From assembly GCF_041925275.1 (NCBI RefSeq), contig NZ_JBHEUZ010000001.1, positions 496,001 through 560,000 of the forward strand: a stretch of 64,000 bases of DNA, read 5' to 3'. Of the stretch, positions 45,680-53,655 are shown piece by piece; the stretch's first letter is position 1, and every line of letters starts with the position of its first letter. The stretch is from Parapedobacter pyrenivorans_A. GTDB taxonomy: Bacteria > Bacteroidota > Bacteroidia > Sphingobacteriales > Sphingobacteriaceae. The position numbers and the translations under genes were made by a program. The notes beneath the pieces are model-generated. The model made no database searches. It was not told the origin of the DNA and saw nothing but the letters and a program-made list of their open reading frames with translations.

Positions 45680-48172
45680 CTATTTCAATCTCAAATCAAA
45701 TACAGCAGACGGCGAAAAGTTCCCCGTAAAATCCAAGCTACCGTCTGGCGGTACGACCAGTTCATGAGTCGTTCCGTTCACGCTCAATTCATACCGGCTG
45801 CCCGGGGTAAACCCAATGATGCTCCACCGGCCGCTTTTTACCCCTTCCACCGACCAGCTAACATGGCGGTTGTTCCATTGATCAACGGTTAGGTCGATAA
45901 AAGCACCGGTTTCAGCTTGAATCACCAGCTTCACGTCATCCTTGTTTTTCGGGTAATAAGCCAAATCACCGTTAGATCCGGAAGCGCCAAAAGCATCGGT
46001 ACTACGCACGTGAAAGTCAGCAGTTTTCAACTGATAGTCACCCACCTGCAATAAGCATTCATAGACGGTATCCCGCAGCGTGTAGGAAAACCGCGTTCCG
46101 TTTAGTGCCGGCACCATGTTGGGCTCCAAACCCATGCGATTCCACTTCGGCCGCACACCGTATACATCGCTATATAGCGCGGCAATGGTTGTACTTATTC
46201 CGGATAGGATGTCTGTTCCTAGCCCCTTCTGGGTTGTCCGGCTGTACCGCTGTGAGGAAAGTCCATCTTTCCGGTATTGCGACAAGATATTTTTGATGTA
46301 TTTCACGGCAAGCTCTTTGTCAAATTGAATATATGATCGGATTCCCAAGTATCCCCAAGTAGGGAAAATGTCGCCGTTTTCATACGTGGGGAATGGCCAG
46401 TTATTGTCATGCACTTCTTCACGTTTGAACGAATCGAAGCATAACGGCCAGTGGAAAAGATTTTCTTGTCGCATACGCCGTTCAATGTTCTCCAGGATGG
46501 ACGCAACGCGCTCGCTATCGTCGCACAAGCCAAACGCGATGGCAGCAAAATTAACCGGGGTCACCAGATTGTCGCCACGTACCGTGCCGTCATCGTCACG
46601 CCAATACACGTACTGTTTCTTATCGGGCGACCAAAAACCGCCCGAATCGACCGGCCTGTTAAATGCCTCCTTAAGCCGAAAAGCAACACCCCGGTAATAA
46701 TCTGACTTTTCCGAATCGCCCAACACATCTTCGCATTCCGCCCACTGATTCAGCGCCTCATACAGTTGCGCATTAACAAATGCGTTCTCAAAACTTGCCC
46801 ACACGATGTCTATCCAATCGCTGGCCTGTTGTTCAGCAACGTTCCTGTTTACCATCTCAAAAATCCCGTTACCGTTACTATCGCGCCGGATCAGCCAATC
46901 GAGTGCACGTTCGCATGAACTTTTGTGGGCACGGAGCCAAGTAATGTCGGCGGTTTGCTGGAACTGCTCCGCCGTGTTTATTACATAGCCCGTCTGTGAA
47001 TCAACCGTATATCCCCACATAGCTTCATAATACCCGGTTTTAGCATCATATGTGCCCGGTATCTCATCGCCTACAGCGTCATGCCATCGCGAAAGCACGC
47101 GGCCATCTTCAAGCATGGCCAGGTCACGCTCTTGGTCCAGCGTAGCCGAGAGGTTGTCTGTATAGTTCGGATCATTCAATGCCAGCCCAATCAATGCAAA
47201 AAAAGGTTCATGGAGGCATTTCCAGTTGGTAATCCAACCGTTGGCACCTACAATCCGGTTGTCTACCACACCATAACGCGCCGTCGTATTCAGCAATTCG
47301 CGCACGGCTGCCGCATCAATCCCCGGCAAACTTCCCCGGTCGTAGGTAGTCAGGTAATCGACACAGGCCAATTCATAAGTCACCTGCGTCTTCCCGCGTT
47401 TCACTTCAAAAGGAGCAAATACATCGTCCTTCCCCCGCACGAAACGACTAAGCTGATAGCGTTGGGCCAGTTCCTCATGGGTCACCATATGTGTACATGC
47501 AAAAGTCCCTTCCTCGCTTTGCGAGTAGGTAGCCGCCATGTGATTGCCATCGCCATCGTGTACCGTAAGCTTCAGTCCATGTGCCTGGTCTTCATTCCAA
47601 AACGTCACGCCGCCCGTATGTACGCCGTACGTATCGCGCGGCGAAGACAGGTACTTGCTCCACACCATCCCGCCGTTGTCCAAGATACCGCCTTTCCAAG
47701 TCTTCATGTCTGCAAAGTGCCAAACCGGCATCGCCATGTTTTCCAAAACGGCATCACGGGCATAGGTCCGACTGATGGTCCAGTAGACCTTATCTCCATC
47801 TACTTTGAATCGCCACGATTCTGAAATATCGCCAAGGGCAATACCTTCTAAGCAGATTTCATTGCCCTGTGCTGTCACCTCGATCGGTTGGCCACCCGTC
47901 TGTGACGAAAACTGCCGATCTGCCAGATGTACAGCGGTAAATGCGCCTAATGATGCCATCACGTTTTTGCCATTGACTTGCAGTTCGCTCACCTTGCAGC
48001 CTTGCGAATAATCAATTTGCAAAGCGAGGCGAGTATCTTCGGTGACTACATGTATCATTCGTTCTTCCGGATGGTGGTTTATCTGTGCAGTTGCCGGACA
48101 TGCCGTTATAAAAGCCAATGCTGCAATTGAAATTAGCGTATGACGTAACTTCACGCTTCTTCTTCTTTTCAT
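45680..48172 (-). CDS. Six-hairpin glycosidase-like secreted enzyme
   Basis: About 830 residues with a signal peptide (LRHTLISIAALAFITACPATAQ). The N-terminal third is beta-rich; the middle (about 300-680) is an (alpha/alpha)6 toroid with acidic motifs such as WHDAVGDEIPGTYDAKTGYYEAMWGYTVD, QASDWIDIVWASFENAFVNAQLYEA and WPFPTYENGDIFPTWGYLG. A C-terminal beta-domain (ANVTHEL-like, SRYELSVNGTTHELVVPPDG) closes it. I cannot name the CAZy family; rhamnosidase-, trehalase- or amylo-glucosidase-like groups are possible. It shares a regulatory module with the SDR operon, so it works in the same pathway. Confidence 0.8.
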   Translation of the reverse strand: MKRRRSVKLRHTLISIAALAFITACPATAQINHHPEERMIHVVTEDTRLALQIDYSQGCKVSELQVNGKNVMASLGAFTAVHLADRQFSSQTGGQPIEVTAQGNEICLEGIALGDISESWRFKVDGDKVYWTISRTYARDAVLENMAMPVWHFADMKTWKGGILDNGGMVWSKYLSSPRDTYGVHTGGVTFWNEDQAHGLKLTVHDGDGNHMAATYSQSEEGTFACTHMVTHEELAQRYQLSRFVRGKDDVFAPFEVKRGKTQVTYELACVDYLTTYDRGSLPGIDAAAVRELLNTTARYGVVDNRIVGANGWITNWKCLHEPFFALIGLALNDPNYTDNLSATLDQERDLAMLEDGRVLSRWHDAVGDEIPGTYDAKTGYYEAMWGYTVDSQTGYVINTAEQFQQTADITWLRAHKSSCERALDWLIRRDSNGNGIFEMVNRNVAEQQASDWIDIVWASFENAFVNAQLYEALNQWAECEDVLGDSEKSDYYRGVAFRLKEAFNRPVDSGGFWSPDKKQYVYWRDDDGTVRGDNLVTPVNFAAIAFGLCDDSERVASILENIERRMRQENLFHWPLCFDSFKREEVHDNNWPFPTYENGDIFPTWGYLGIRSYIQFDKELAVKYIKNILSQYRKDGLSSQRYSRTTQKGLGTDILSGISTTIAALYSDVYGVRPKWNRMGLEPNMVPALNGTRFSYTLRDTVYECLLQVGDYQLKTADFHVRSTDAFGASGSNGDLAYYPKNKDDVKLVIQAETGAFIDLTVDQWNNRHVSWSVEGVKSGRWSIIGFTPGSRYELSVNGTTHELVVPPDGSLDFTGNFSPSAVFDLRLK

Positions 48173-48302
48173 ATCAATACATTTGTTTTTAGACTTATTG
48201 CTCGCTCGCACCCCCAACCTCACATACATAATTGTTTGAATTTCAAATACCTACAACAAATCATCCTACGAGTTGAAAATTTGGTAAGCCTACGCTCTTT
48301 GT

Positions 48303-48374
48303 TATTGCTAAAATAGATGCCAATGTGAGGATAGCCATGCACTTGTTTTGCAATGTATGGTACACTATTTACAT
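48303..48374. promoter_or_regulatory. 72-bp regulatory module in the glycosidase/AraC divergent gap
   Basis: TATTGCTAAAATAG (48303-48316) and, 44 bases on, a 28-bp block (48347-48374) from TTTGCA to CTATTTACAT, matching 45571-45598 at about 21 of 28 positions. It lies 131 bases upstream of the minus-strand glycosidase and 44 bases upstream of the AraC ATG at 48418, so autoregulation is possible. Confidence 0.6.
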
Positions 48375-48417
48375 GATGCGTCAGAAAATTTGGACTTACC
48401 ATTCTTTTTTGCTAATT

Positions 48418-49350
48418 ATGTACTACCAATTAATACCATACGACATGCTATACCATCCCAAAAAGAGTGTATTTCAGCATCAAAGTGGTGCAGCAGACAT
48501 GAGTTTCGTGGTAAGAGAATACCTACAACCGTACTTCGATTCACCATTTCATTTCCACGATACGTACGAACTAATCATGATACCCAACAGTTACGGCAAG
48601 CTCTACGTAGACAATCGAATCGTTAACTTTTCGGCCGGCGAGGTTTACTTATTCGGCCCGGGCTTACCCCACTGTTTTCTAAATGACCGCTCGTTTAAAG
48701 ATACCGGCGAAACCGCACATGCCATCGTCATATTCTTCAAAAAGGACTTCCTGGGCAACGATTTCTTCGGGAAAGCCGAGCTCATAGGAATCCGAGATCT
48801 ACTTATCTCCTGTAAACAGGGCCTTAAATTGCCCACGTATGACCACACCCTGGCAGATCAATTTCACCAAATCGCACAAAGCAAGAGCATGGATGCACTG
48901 CTCCTATTGCTTCAAATCCTTCATCGGCTTACCAGCTATAAAGAACAATTGCTGACGATAGGCAGTATGACTCCCCGTGTCAAGAGCAATCAGGAAGACG
49001 CCAATCGTTTGGAAAAGGTGATTCGTTATATTGTAGACCACTATAAAGATGAGCCCGACAGTAAGGTTGCAGCCTCCATCGCCTGCATGAACGAGGCTGC
49101 GTTCTGCAGGTACTTCAAACGCCGCACCGAAAAAACGTTCTCGCAATTTGTAAACTATGTGCGCGTTACGCACGCTACCGAACTACTTATCAAGGAAAAC
49201 TGGAACATCGCCAGTATCTGCTTCGAATGCGGATATAAAAATGTCTCCTATTTCAACAGGCAATTCAAACATATCATGGGTATTACGCCATTGGAGTACC
49301 GCTCCGAACAGCTGAAATCATCTGGCAATGTAATTAAAATCATCGCTTAA
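48418..49350 (+). CDS. AraC-family transcriptional regulator of the carbohydrate locus
   Basis: About 310 residues. An N-terminal cupin sensor domain (YLQPYFDSPFHFHDTYELIMIPN...YLFGPGLPHCF) and a C-terminal double HTH (about 205-305; VIRYIVDHYKDEPDSKVAASIACMNEAAFCRYFKRRTEKTFSQFVNYVRVTHATELL, then IASICFECGYKNVSYFNRQFKHIMGITPLEYR). It probably binds a sugar and activates the genes next to the 72-bp modules. Earlier in-frame ATGs exist at 48334 and later; I prefer 48418 because the family sequence begins after it and the regulatory block would otherwise lie in the coding region. Confidence 0.9.
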   Translation: MYYQLIPYDMLYHPKKSVFQHQSGAADMSFVVREYLQPYFDSPFHFHDTYELIMIPNSYGKLYVDNRIVNFSAGEVYLFGPGLPHCFLNDRSFKDTGETAHAIVIFFKKDFLGNDFFGKAELIGIRDLLISCKQGLKLPTYDHTLADQFHQIAQSKSMDALLLLLQILHRLTSYKEQLLTIGSMTPRVKSNQEDANRLEKVIRYIVDHYKDEPDSKVAASIACMNEAAFCRYFKRRTEKTFSQFVNYVRVTHATELLIKENWNIASICFECGYKNVSYFNRQFKHIMGITPLEYRSEQLKSSGNVIKIIA

Positions 49351-49441
49351 TACGGCCCCGCAGTATCGACTTGCCATTAAGCGAGGCACCGATGGCGCTC
49401 CCCAGATCAAGATCCTCAAGCCAGATACACCCCCTCCAAAT

Positions 49442-49479
49442 AACAAGCCACGGAGTAGCAGGGTACCCCGTGGCTTGTT
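49442..49479 (-). terminator. Hairpin downstream of the small-gene cassette
   Basis: A perfect 12-bp stem, AACAAGCCACGG / CCGTGGCTTGTT, 19 bases after the last cassette gene and also downstream of the AraC gene. The T-rich tail is weak, so termination is likely but not certain. Confidence 0.6.
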
Positions 49480-49498
49480 CGCTACCACCTCGAGAACG

Positions 49499-49678
49499 CT
49501 ATCGTTTTCGTCCCCACATTTTCTGCAGCGCCCAGCTCGCCGCAAAACTTACCGCCGCACCGATGGCGGCCAGCACGGCTGTTTTCAGCACGTCGTGCAT
49601 GCCAATAGAGCCCAGCACGCTCAGCAGTGTACCGCCGCCCGTACCGATGCTTAGTTGCAGGTTACTCGCCTTCATCAT
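49499..49678 (-). CDS. Holin-like 59-residue membrane protein
   Basis: MMKASNLQLS is followed by a glycine-rich amphipathic stretch and one transmembrane helix (VLKTAVLAAIGAAVSFAASWAL) with a short basic tail (QKMWGRKR). Size, helix and positive C-terminus are like small phage holins, but the same features fit other tiny membrane proteins. Its start overlaps the end of the preceding 65-residue gene by 17 bases, and an AGGGGAGG-like site lies just upstream. It is last in the cassette. Confidence 0.6.
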   Translation of the reverse strand: MMKASNLQLSIGTGGGTLLSVLGSIGMHDVLKTAVLAAIGAAVSFAASWALQKMWGRKR

Positions 49679-49859
49679 CCTCACCTCCCCTCTCCTTTGC
49701 CGCACCCTCCACTGCTTCCAGCACGCCGAGCGCCAGCGCTACGTATTTGGCTACAATCACCAACTTGGGCGGCAGCTTCACCGGTGAGGCGATCACCAAT
49801 TGGCTGGCCACCGCCAGCGTTTCCTTGACCCGGTCGTAAATTGATTGTTTTGTTTTCAT
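49662..49859 (-). CDS. 65-residue protein of unknown function
   Basis: MKTKQSIYDRVKETLAVASQ, then a helix-forming segment (LVIVAKYVALALGVLEAVEGA) and a very acidic, Gly/Glu-rich tail ending DDEGE. No family recognised. The middle segment could lie in the membrane. It is translationally coupled to the holin-like gene and separated from the DUF5675 gene by the 54-bp repeat region. Confidence 0.55.
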   Translation of the reverse strand: MKTKQSIYDRVKETLAVASQLVIASPVKLPPKLVIVAKYVALALGVLEAVEGAAKERGGEDDEGE

Positions 49860-49912
49860 TGCTATTTGCTTTTCCTATATCTCCCATTTCGTATTTTTCA
49901 CTGTCGCACAAG

Positions 49913-49966
49913 CGGCCTAGCGTACGCAGTATGCAGACGCCGTGCGGCAACCGGAAACCTCCAACC
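49913..49966. repeat. 54-bp direct repeat, copy 1
   Basis: Identical to 50011-50064 over 54 bases, beginning CGGCCTAGCGTACGC and ending AACCTCCAACC. It lies in the gap between the 65-residue gene and the DUF5675 gene. Confidence 0.9.
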
Positions 49967-50010
49967 CTCCCAATCCATACACCCCCCACGTTTGCGTGTT
50001 GCCGCAAAGA

Positions 50011-50064
50011 CGGCCTAGCGTACGCAGTATGCAGACGCCGTGCGGCAACCGGAAACCTCCAACC
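50011..50064. repeat. 54-bp direct repeat, copy 2, inside a potential cruciform
   Basis: Second copy, covering the last residues and stop of the DUF5675 gene. With the GTTGCCGC just before it (49999-50006), it can fold: GTTGCCGC pairs with GCGGCAAC, ACGGC with GCCGT, and an inner GCGTAC with GTATGC. Copy 1 lacks the full outer arm. Confidence 0.85.
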
Positions 50065-50494
50065 AAACTTCTTCACCTTCTTCCAATACCCCCATCACCT
50101 CACGCTCCAGTCTTTCCAGCGCGATGCGGCTATATATCCCTTTCCCTTCGCCGGTGATTTTCGTAACCGGAGCAATGCAGCCCCACAGCTCGGTAGCCGC
50201 ATCATTCGCCGGGTGGATGAGGATCCCATGGCGGCGCGGCACACCTTTCACCGCCAGGCAGTCGCCGAATTTGCGCGAGCAGTACAATTCCAGGCGGTAG
50301 CGCCCTTCCGGAATACAGCTCACGTTGCGGCGATTATCGCGCCACGGCAGTTCGATTGTATGGCAGATTACACGCCCACCGATGCTGATTGACCCGTTTG
50401 TCCCACCATCCAGGTATGTACGATGCAGGCAAAGCGCCAGCATGCCGGGCCCGCCGCTACGGCGGGCACCGGTCAGTTGAACCGTTGTATTCAT
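50015..50494 (-). CDS. DUF5675-family protein
   Basis: About 159 residues. The conserved core runs from LHRTYLDGGTNGSISIGGRVICHTIELPWRDN through SCIPEGRYRLELYCSRKFGDCLAVKGVPRRHGILIHPANDAATELWGCIAPV, which is the DUF5675 pattern (SCIP-G-Y, HxxN, GCI). The family has no known activity and is found in phages and in Bacteroidota genomes. The ATG at 50494 follows AAAGGAAG and lies 17 bases after the FN3 gene. The last ten residues are encoded within the 54-bp repeat, which suggests the C-terminus was altered by repeat insertion. Confidence 0.8.
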   Translation of the reverse strand: MNTTVQLTGARRSGGPGMLALCLHRTYLDGGTNGSISIGGRVICHTIELPWRDNRRNVSCIPEGRYRLELYCSRKFGDCLAVKGVPRRHGILIHPANDAATELWGCIAPVTKITGEGKGIYSRIALERLEREVMGVLEEGEEVWLEVSGCRTASAYCVR

Positions 50495-50511
50495 GGCTAT
50501 GCTGGCTTCCT

Positions 50512-51144
50512 TTACCGTGCGAACTGCGCGAAGGTAGCGCTCCAGTCGCTCTCGCCCTTTCCGTTGCGGGCGCGCACCCGTGCATAATACCGGGTTCCCG
50601 GCACCACGGGCGCAAGCAGGTTTTTCAGGGAGTTGGTGGTGCGGGCAATCTCGCCCCATTCGGGCTGGCCATCGGTACCTACGGTCGATGCTACCTGGTA
50701 CTCGTACTCCCAGGCATTGGCTATCGCCTCGAAGCGGAAGTTCAATTCGCCACTGATCTCCCCGTCTTCCAGCGTACCGATCAACGGCGCATGGGGTTTG
50801 CGCAGCGCCTGCGGCTGGTCGGTCAGCACGAAGCCCGAGCCGGCCAATAGGTGTGCATCGCCGTCGGCCGTGAAGTTGATGTAGAAGGCTAATTGCTTCA
50901 TGGCCCGCAGCAAGGCCTTTCGCGCCTTGTTCTTGGCCGTCACTTCCACGAGGCTGCCCCGGTTGCGGGCAATCTCGTGCTTCTGCCGGAAGTCCGACAC
51001 CAAAGCCGTGTAGGTGGCCAGATCGGGCTGCGGCGCCGCAAAAGCAGCATTGTCTGTCATGAATTCCACCGTACGACCGGCCAATGCCGCCAGCGCGTCG
51101 TCAGACCAACGGTGGTAATCGGTATAAATACGTTCTTGTCTCAT
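50512..51144 (-). CDS. Fibronectin type III domain protein
   Basis: A 210-residue protein without a signal peptide. The N-terminal half is helical (TYTALVSDFRQKHEIARNRGSLVEVTAKNKARKALLRAMKQLAFYINFTADGD), the C-terminal half is one FN3-like domain (KPHAPLIGTLEDGEISGELNFRFEAIANAWEYEYQVAS...PGTRYYARVRARNGKGESDWS). Such proteins recur in Bacteroidota, often several copies per genome, with no known role. FN3 domains also decorate phage tail proteins. It is the first gene after the 21-bp repeat region and likely co-transcribed with the DUF5675 gene. Confidence 0.75.
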   Translation of the reverse strand: MRQERIYTDYHRWSDDALAALAGRTVEFMTDNAAFAAPQPDLATYTALVSDFRQKHEIARNRGSLVEVTAKNKARKALLRAMKQLAFYINFTADGDAHLLAGSGFVLTDQPQALRKPHAPLIGTLEDGEISGELNFRFEAIANAWEYEYQVASTVGTDGQPEWGEIARTTNSLKNLLAPVVPGTRYYARVRARNGKGESDWSATFAQFAR

Positions 51145-51377
51145 TTTTTTGTTCTTTGTTGTTTTGTTGTTTTTGTTCGTTCACCAATTCACGCTGTAAA
51201 AAGGTCCCGCCCTTACCGGATTTGTACTTCTCTCCATAGCCAATTCGTTGTTTTGCTTCACCAAATTGGGGAGATTGAGGGGGGCAGGAAAATTTCCGAA
51301 CAACGGCGAACAACAACGAACAACAATGGCCGTATTTGGCCATTTCTTGCGAACAACGGCGAACAACCTACCACCGT
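51145..51377. other. Gap with GAACAAC repeats and a hairpin upstream of the FN3 gene
   Basis: No gene is supported. An 18-bp sequence, CGAACAACGGCGAACAAC, occurs twice (51297-51314 and 51350-51367) with extra GAACAAC copies between. Between them AATGGCC / GGCCATT (51325-51344) forms a 7-bp hairpin. A low-complexity GTT-rich stretch (51145-51180) directly precedes the FN3 start on the minus strand. Confidence 0.6.
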
Positions 51378-51945
51378 TTGCCATATATACATAGCGTTAT
51401 GCAGTATGTGATACGCACCGTGCAGTACACCATCGGCCGCATACCACATACCCCGGGGCCCGTGCCCTATGTCAGGAACCCGGTGCAGTGCACCACCAGC
51501 CCCGTCACATGTGCCAGGGGAGCTATGCCATATATCAAGCGCACCATGCAATACACCATAAGTGCCATGACATATGCGATGGAGGATATGCTACCTATCA
51601 CTAGTACCATGCAGTACGCCATAAGCACGATGGCGCATGCCACGTACGCCATGCGATACGTGATAAGCCCGATGTAGTATATCGTAAGCCTCATGCACTA
51701 TGCCAGGCGAATTATGCCCATATATCGGTAGCCCCATACAATACATCCTAGGCACCACGGAATATGTCACGTAGCCTCGGCAGTGCGTCATGTGTACCAT
51801 GATACATACCATGAGCCCCCTGTTATCTATCATGAGCGATCCGATATACTTCACAGCGCCCATGCCGCGATACCGTAGCCCCATGTTGTGTGTCATCGGT
51901 GGCATGCCACATGTCGCAACGGCCTTGCTACCCGGCAACGACCCG
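51378..51945. repeat. Degenerate 21-bp tandem repeat array
   Basis: About 27 head-to-tail units of 21 bp (two of 22 and one of 20 bp near 51714-51798), with more decayed units possibly reaching 52010. The consensus begins ATGCARTAYR and ends CATAAGCRCC. No two units are identical. Because 21 is a multiple of three, several frames on both strands stay open and encode heptads: plus strand MQYxIST, minus strand GAYxILH. In-frame stops occur on both strands, so no whole-array gene is supported. It separates the HTH gene from the FN3 gene. Confidence 0.9.
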
Positions 51946-52016
51946 CTGCCATACGGCAAAGGTCTGGCAGTCTATGTCAACCGCGCGGTTACTTACCGCA
52001 AAGCAAGGGCAATCCG

Positions 52017-52406
52017 CTACCGCTTCCCTTTGTTTCGGGCCCATGTTCGCATATGCTCCACCTCGGCGCGGATGAGCCGCTTGCTGCGGCTACTGCGTTC
52101 GATGGTGTGCAGTATGCCCTGTATGCGCCATTCGTAAATTTTGGTGCGGCCGGCGGGAATGAAATCCATAGCCTCTTTGACGGTCATCAGTTCGCACTCT
52201 TCGTAGATTTTTTTTTCGATGGGTTCATCGGGCAGGCTTTCAGCTGCCTGTTCGGCTGCTGCCAAGGTCTCGGTCTCGGGCGCGGTGCCAGCCGGCTTTA
52301 GTAGATGCTGCTCGGTCGACTGGATATACAGGTCGAGCGCGTACTCCAATTTTTCGAGGGGGAAACGGCGGAAAAGCCGCACAAACAACGATAAGTGTCG
52401 TGTCAT
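52017..52406 (-). CDS. Excisionase-like helix-turn-helix protein
   Basis: A 129-residue cytoplasmic protein. The N-terminal part (LSLFVRLFRRFPLEKLEYALDLYIQS) is helical; the C-terminal 55 residues (ELMTVKEAMDFIPAGRTKIYEWRIQGILHTIERSSRSKRLIRAEVEHMR) form a winged HTH of the excisionase/HTH_17 type. Such proteins are small DNA-binding factors of mobile elements or local regulators. It stands upstream of the 21-bp array on the same strand as the small-gene cassette and may bind the repeats; that is conjecture. Confidence 0.75.
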   Translation of the reverse strand: MTRHLSLFVRLFRRFPLEKLEYALDLYIQSTEQHLLKPAGTAPETETLAAAEQAAESLPDEPIEKKIYEECELMTVKEAMDFIPAGRTKIYEWRIQGILHTIERSSRSKRLIRAEVEHMRTWARNKGKR

Positions 52407-52518
52407 AGGTCAAATGCAATTAAGCACCATCGTCATGAACGTCACCCTTGCACGGCAGCTGTACCCCCATTGCCGCGCACCGCAATCAGTCAATGGCTGA
52501 TGAATAGTGTATAATGGT

Positions 52519-53655
52519 TTAAGCCGAAGGTACGAAATCATTTGGAATAAATACCGCGGCGGTGAACCGGCCTTCGCGCCAGCCGGTCTCCAACGAGGCC
52601 CGGGGGTGTGCCGTGCGCAGCCGTTGGCGGATGTTGGCAACAGCGATGCCATTGCCACGGCCGGGGGCCTGTCGGCGCGTATGCCCATCCCATGCATTGC
52701 AGGCAACGATGCGCACACCCCCATGCACAGTGAACACCTCGACCGCCGCCGGATGCCTACGGTCTACGCACGAGGCGTGATGCAGGATGTTTTCCACCAG
52801 CACCAATACGGTCATGGGCAGTACAGCTACGTCATGAACATCCTTTTCGATGACGAGCTTGATGTACCGGGTTGCGCCGCCACGCGTATGGGCAAGCCGG
52901 TGGATGGCCAGCAACAGGCGCACCTGCCGCAGCTCCTCCCGCAACCGCAGCGGCCTGGACGAACCGGCCTGCTGCGTATAGAACCGCATGAGGTTGCCCA
53001 CATAGGTGGTGGCCTTCACCAATTTCTCCCGCGATTGGGAGCGTGCGGCATCGCGCAGCACGGTCATCAGGTTGCCCAGCAGATGTGGATCTAGCTGACA
53101 CGCCCGCCATGCCTGGGCCAACTGGCCGATACGGTCGTGTGCATCGTGGTGCCATAGCCAAAGGCGCCGATTTTTGTGCTTTTTGACGACAAACCGCTCC
53201 ACATAGAAAAATGCCAACGCATTGATCGGCGACAACGCCATGTATACAAATGTCATCTCGCCGAAATTGACGATATCAGCAAAAAATGGTTCACCGAAGT
53301 CGAGGCTGAGCATCAGCTTGCCACGGACGATGCTCACCGCAATCATCACTGCCGCGAAGATCAGGAAGGCCAAGGTAAACATCAGTACCTGCACAGCCAC
53401 CGACAGCCACACCCGCTTGGCATGGTATCCCAGCGGCAGCAGCACGAACACCATCAGGTATAAATAAAGCACCTGCAAGCCGATGAAATAGACCATCGCC
53501 TCGAAACTGCTTACCAGTCCAAACAGCCGGTAATAGTACCACACCATGATACCGAAAACCGAGAGCCATAAGACATGCACCCCTAACGGCAACGGATGCC
53601 GCTTGCGCAGCCGCCGGACCATTCCCTTGTATTTACGCCTCCATCTGCTCATCAT
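52519..53655 (-). CDS. LytS-type sensor histidine kinase
   Basis: A 378-residue kinase with four predicted transmembrane segments (about 25-155), then the His_kinase domain. The phospho-acceptor motif reads ACQLDPHLLGNLMTVL instead of the common QxNPHFLFN, and the N-box is LVENILHHA. G-box residues GRGNGIAVANIRQRL are present. It is the partner of the LytTR regulator whose gene overlaps its start by 23 bases. Divergent residues suggest an adapted branch; I still expect it to be active. Confidence 0.85.
   Translation of the reverse strand: MMSRWRRKYKGMVRRLRKRHPLPLGVHVLWLSVFGIMVWYYYRLFGLVSSFEAMVYFIGLQVLYLYLMVFVLLPLGYHAKRVWLSVAVQVLMFTLAFLIFAAVMIAVSIVRGKLMLSLDFGEPFFADIVNFGEMTFVYMALSPINALAFFYVERFVVKKHKNRRLWLWHHDAHDRIGQLAQAWRACQLDPHLLGNLMTVLRDAARSQSREKLVKATTYVGNLMRFYTQQAGSSRPLRLREELRQVRLLLAIHRLAHTRGGATRYIKLVIEKDVHDVAVLPMTVLVLVENILHHASCVDRRHPAAVEVFTVHGGVRIVACNAWDGHTRRQAPGRGNGIAVANIRQRLRTAHPRASLETGWREGRFTAAVFIPNDFVPSA

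Noticed and set aside
51336..51677. A heptad-repeat protein encoded on the plus strand of the 21-bp array
   Set aside because: It stops inside the array (unit 14), has no ribosome binding site, and equally long frames exist on the other strand; the period of 21 alone keeps frames open.
51378..51945. CRISPR array
   Set aside because: Units adjoin without spacers, differ from each other, and no cas gene is near.
51258..51959. A minus-strand heptad-repeat gene across the array
   Set aside because: One in-frame stop (about 51591) splits it, and units of 20 and 22 bases break the phase near 51714-51798. A decayed gene remains possible, so it is covered in the repeat entry only.
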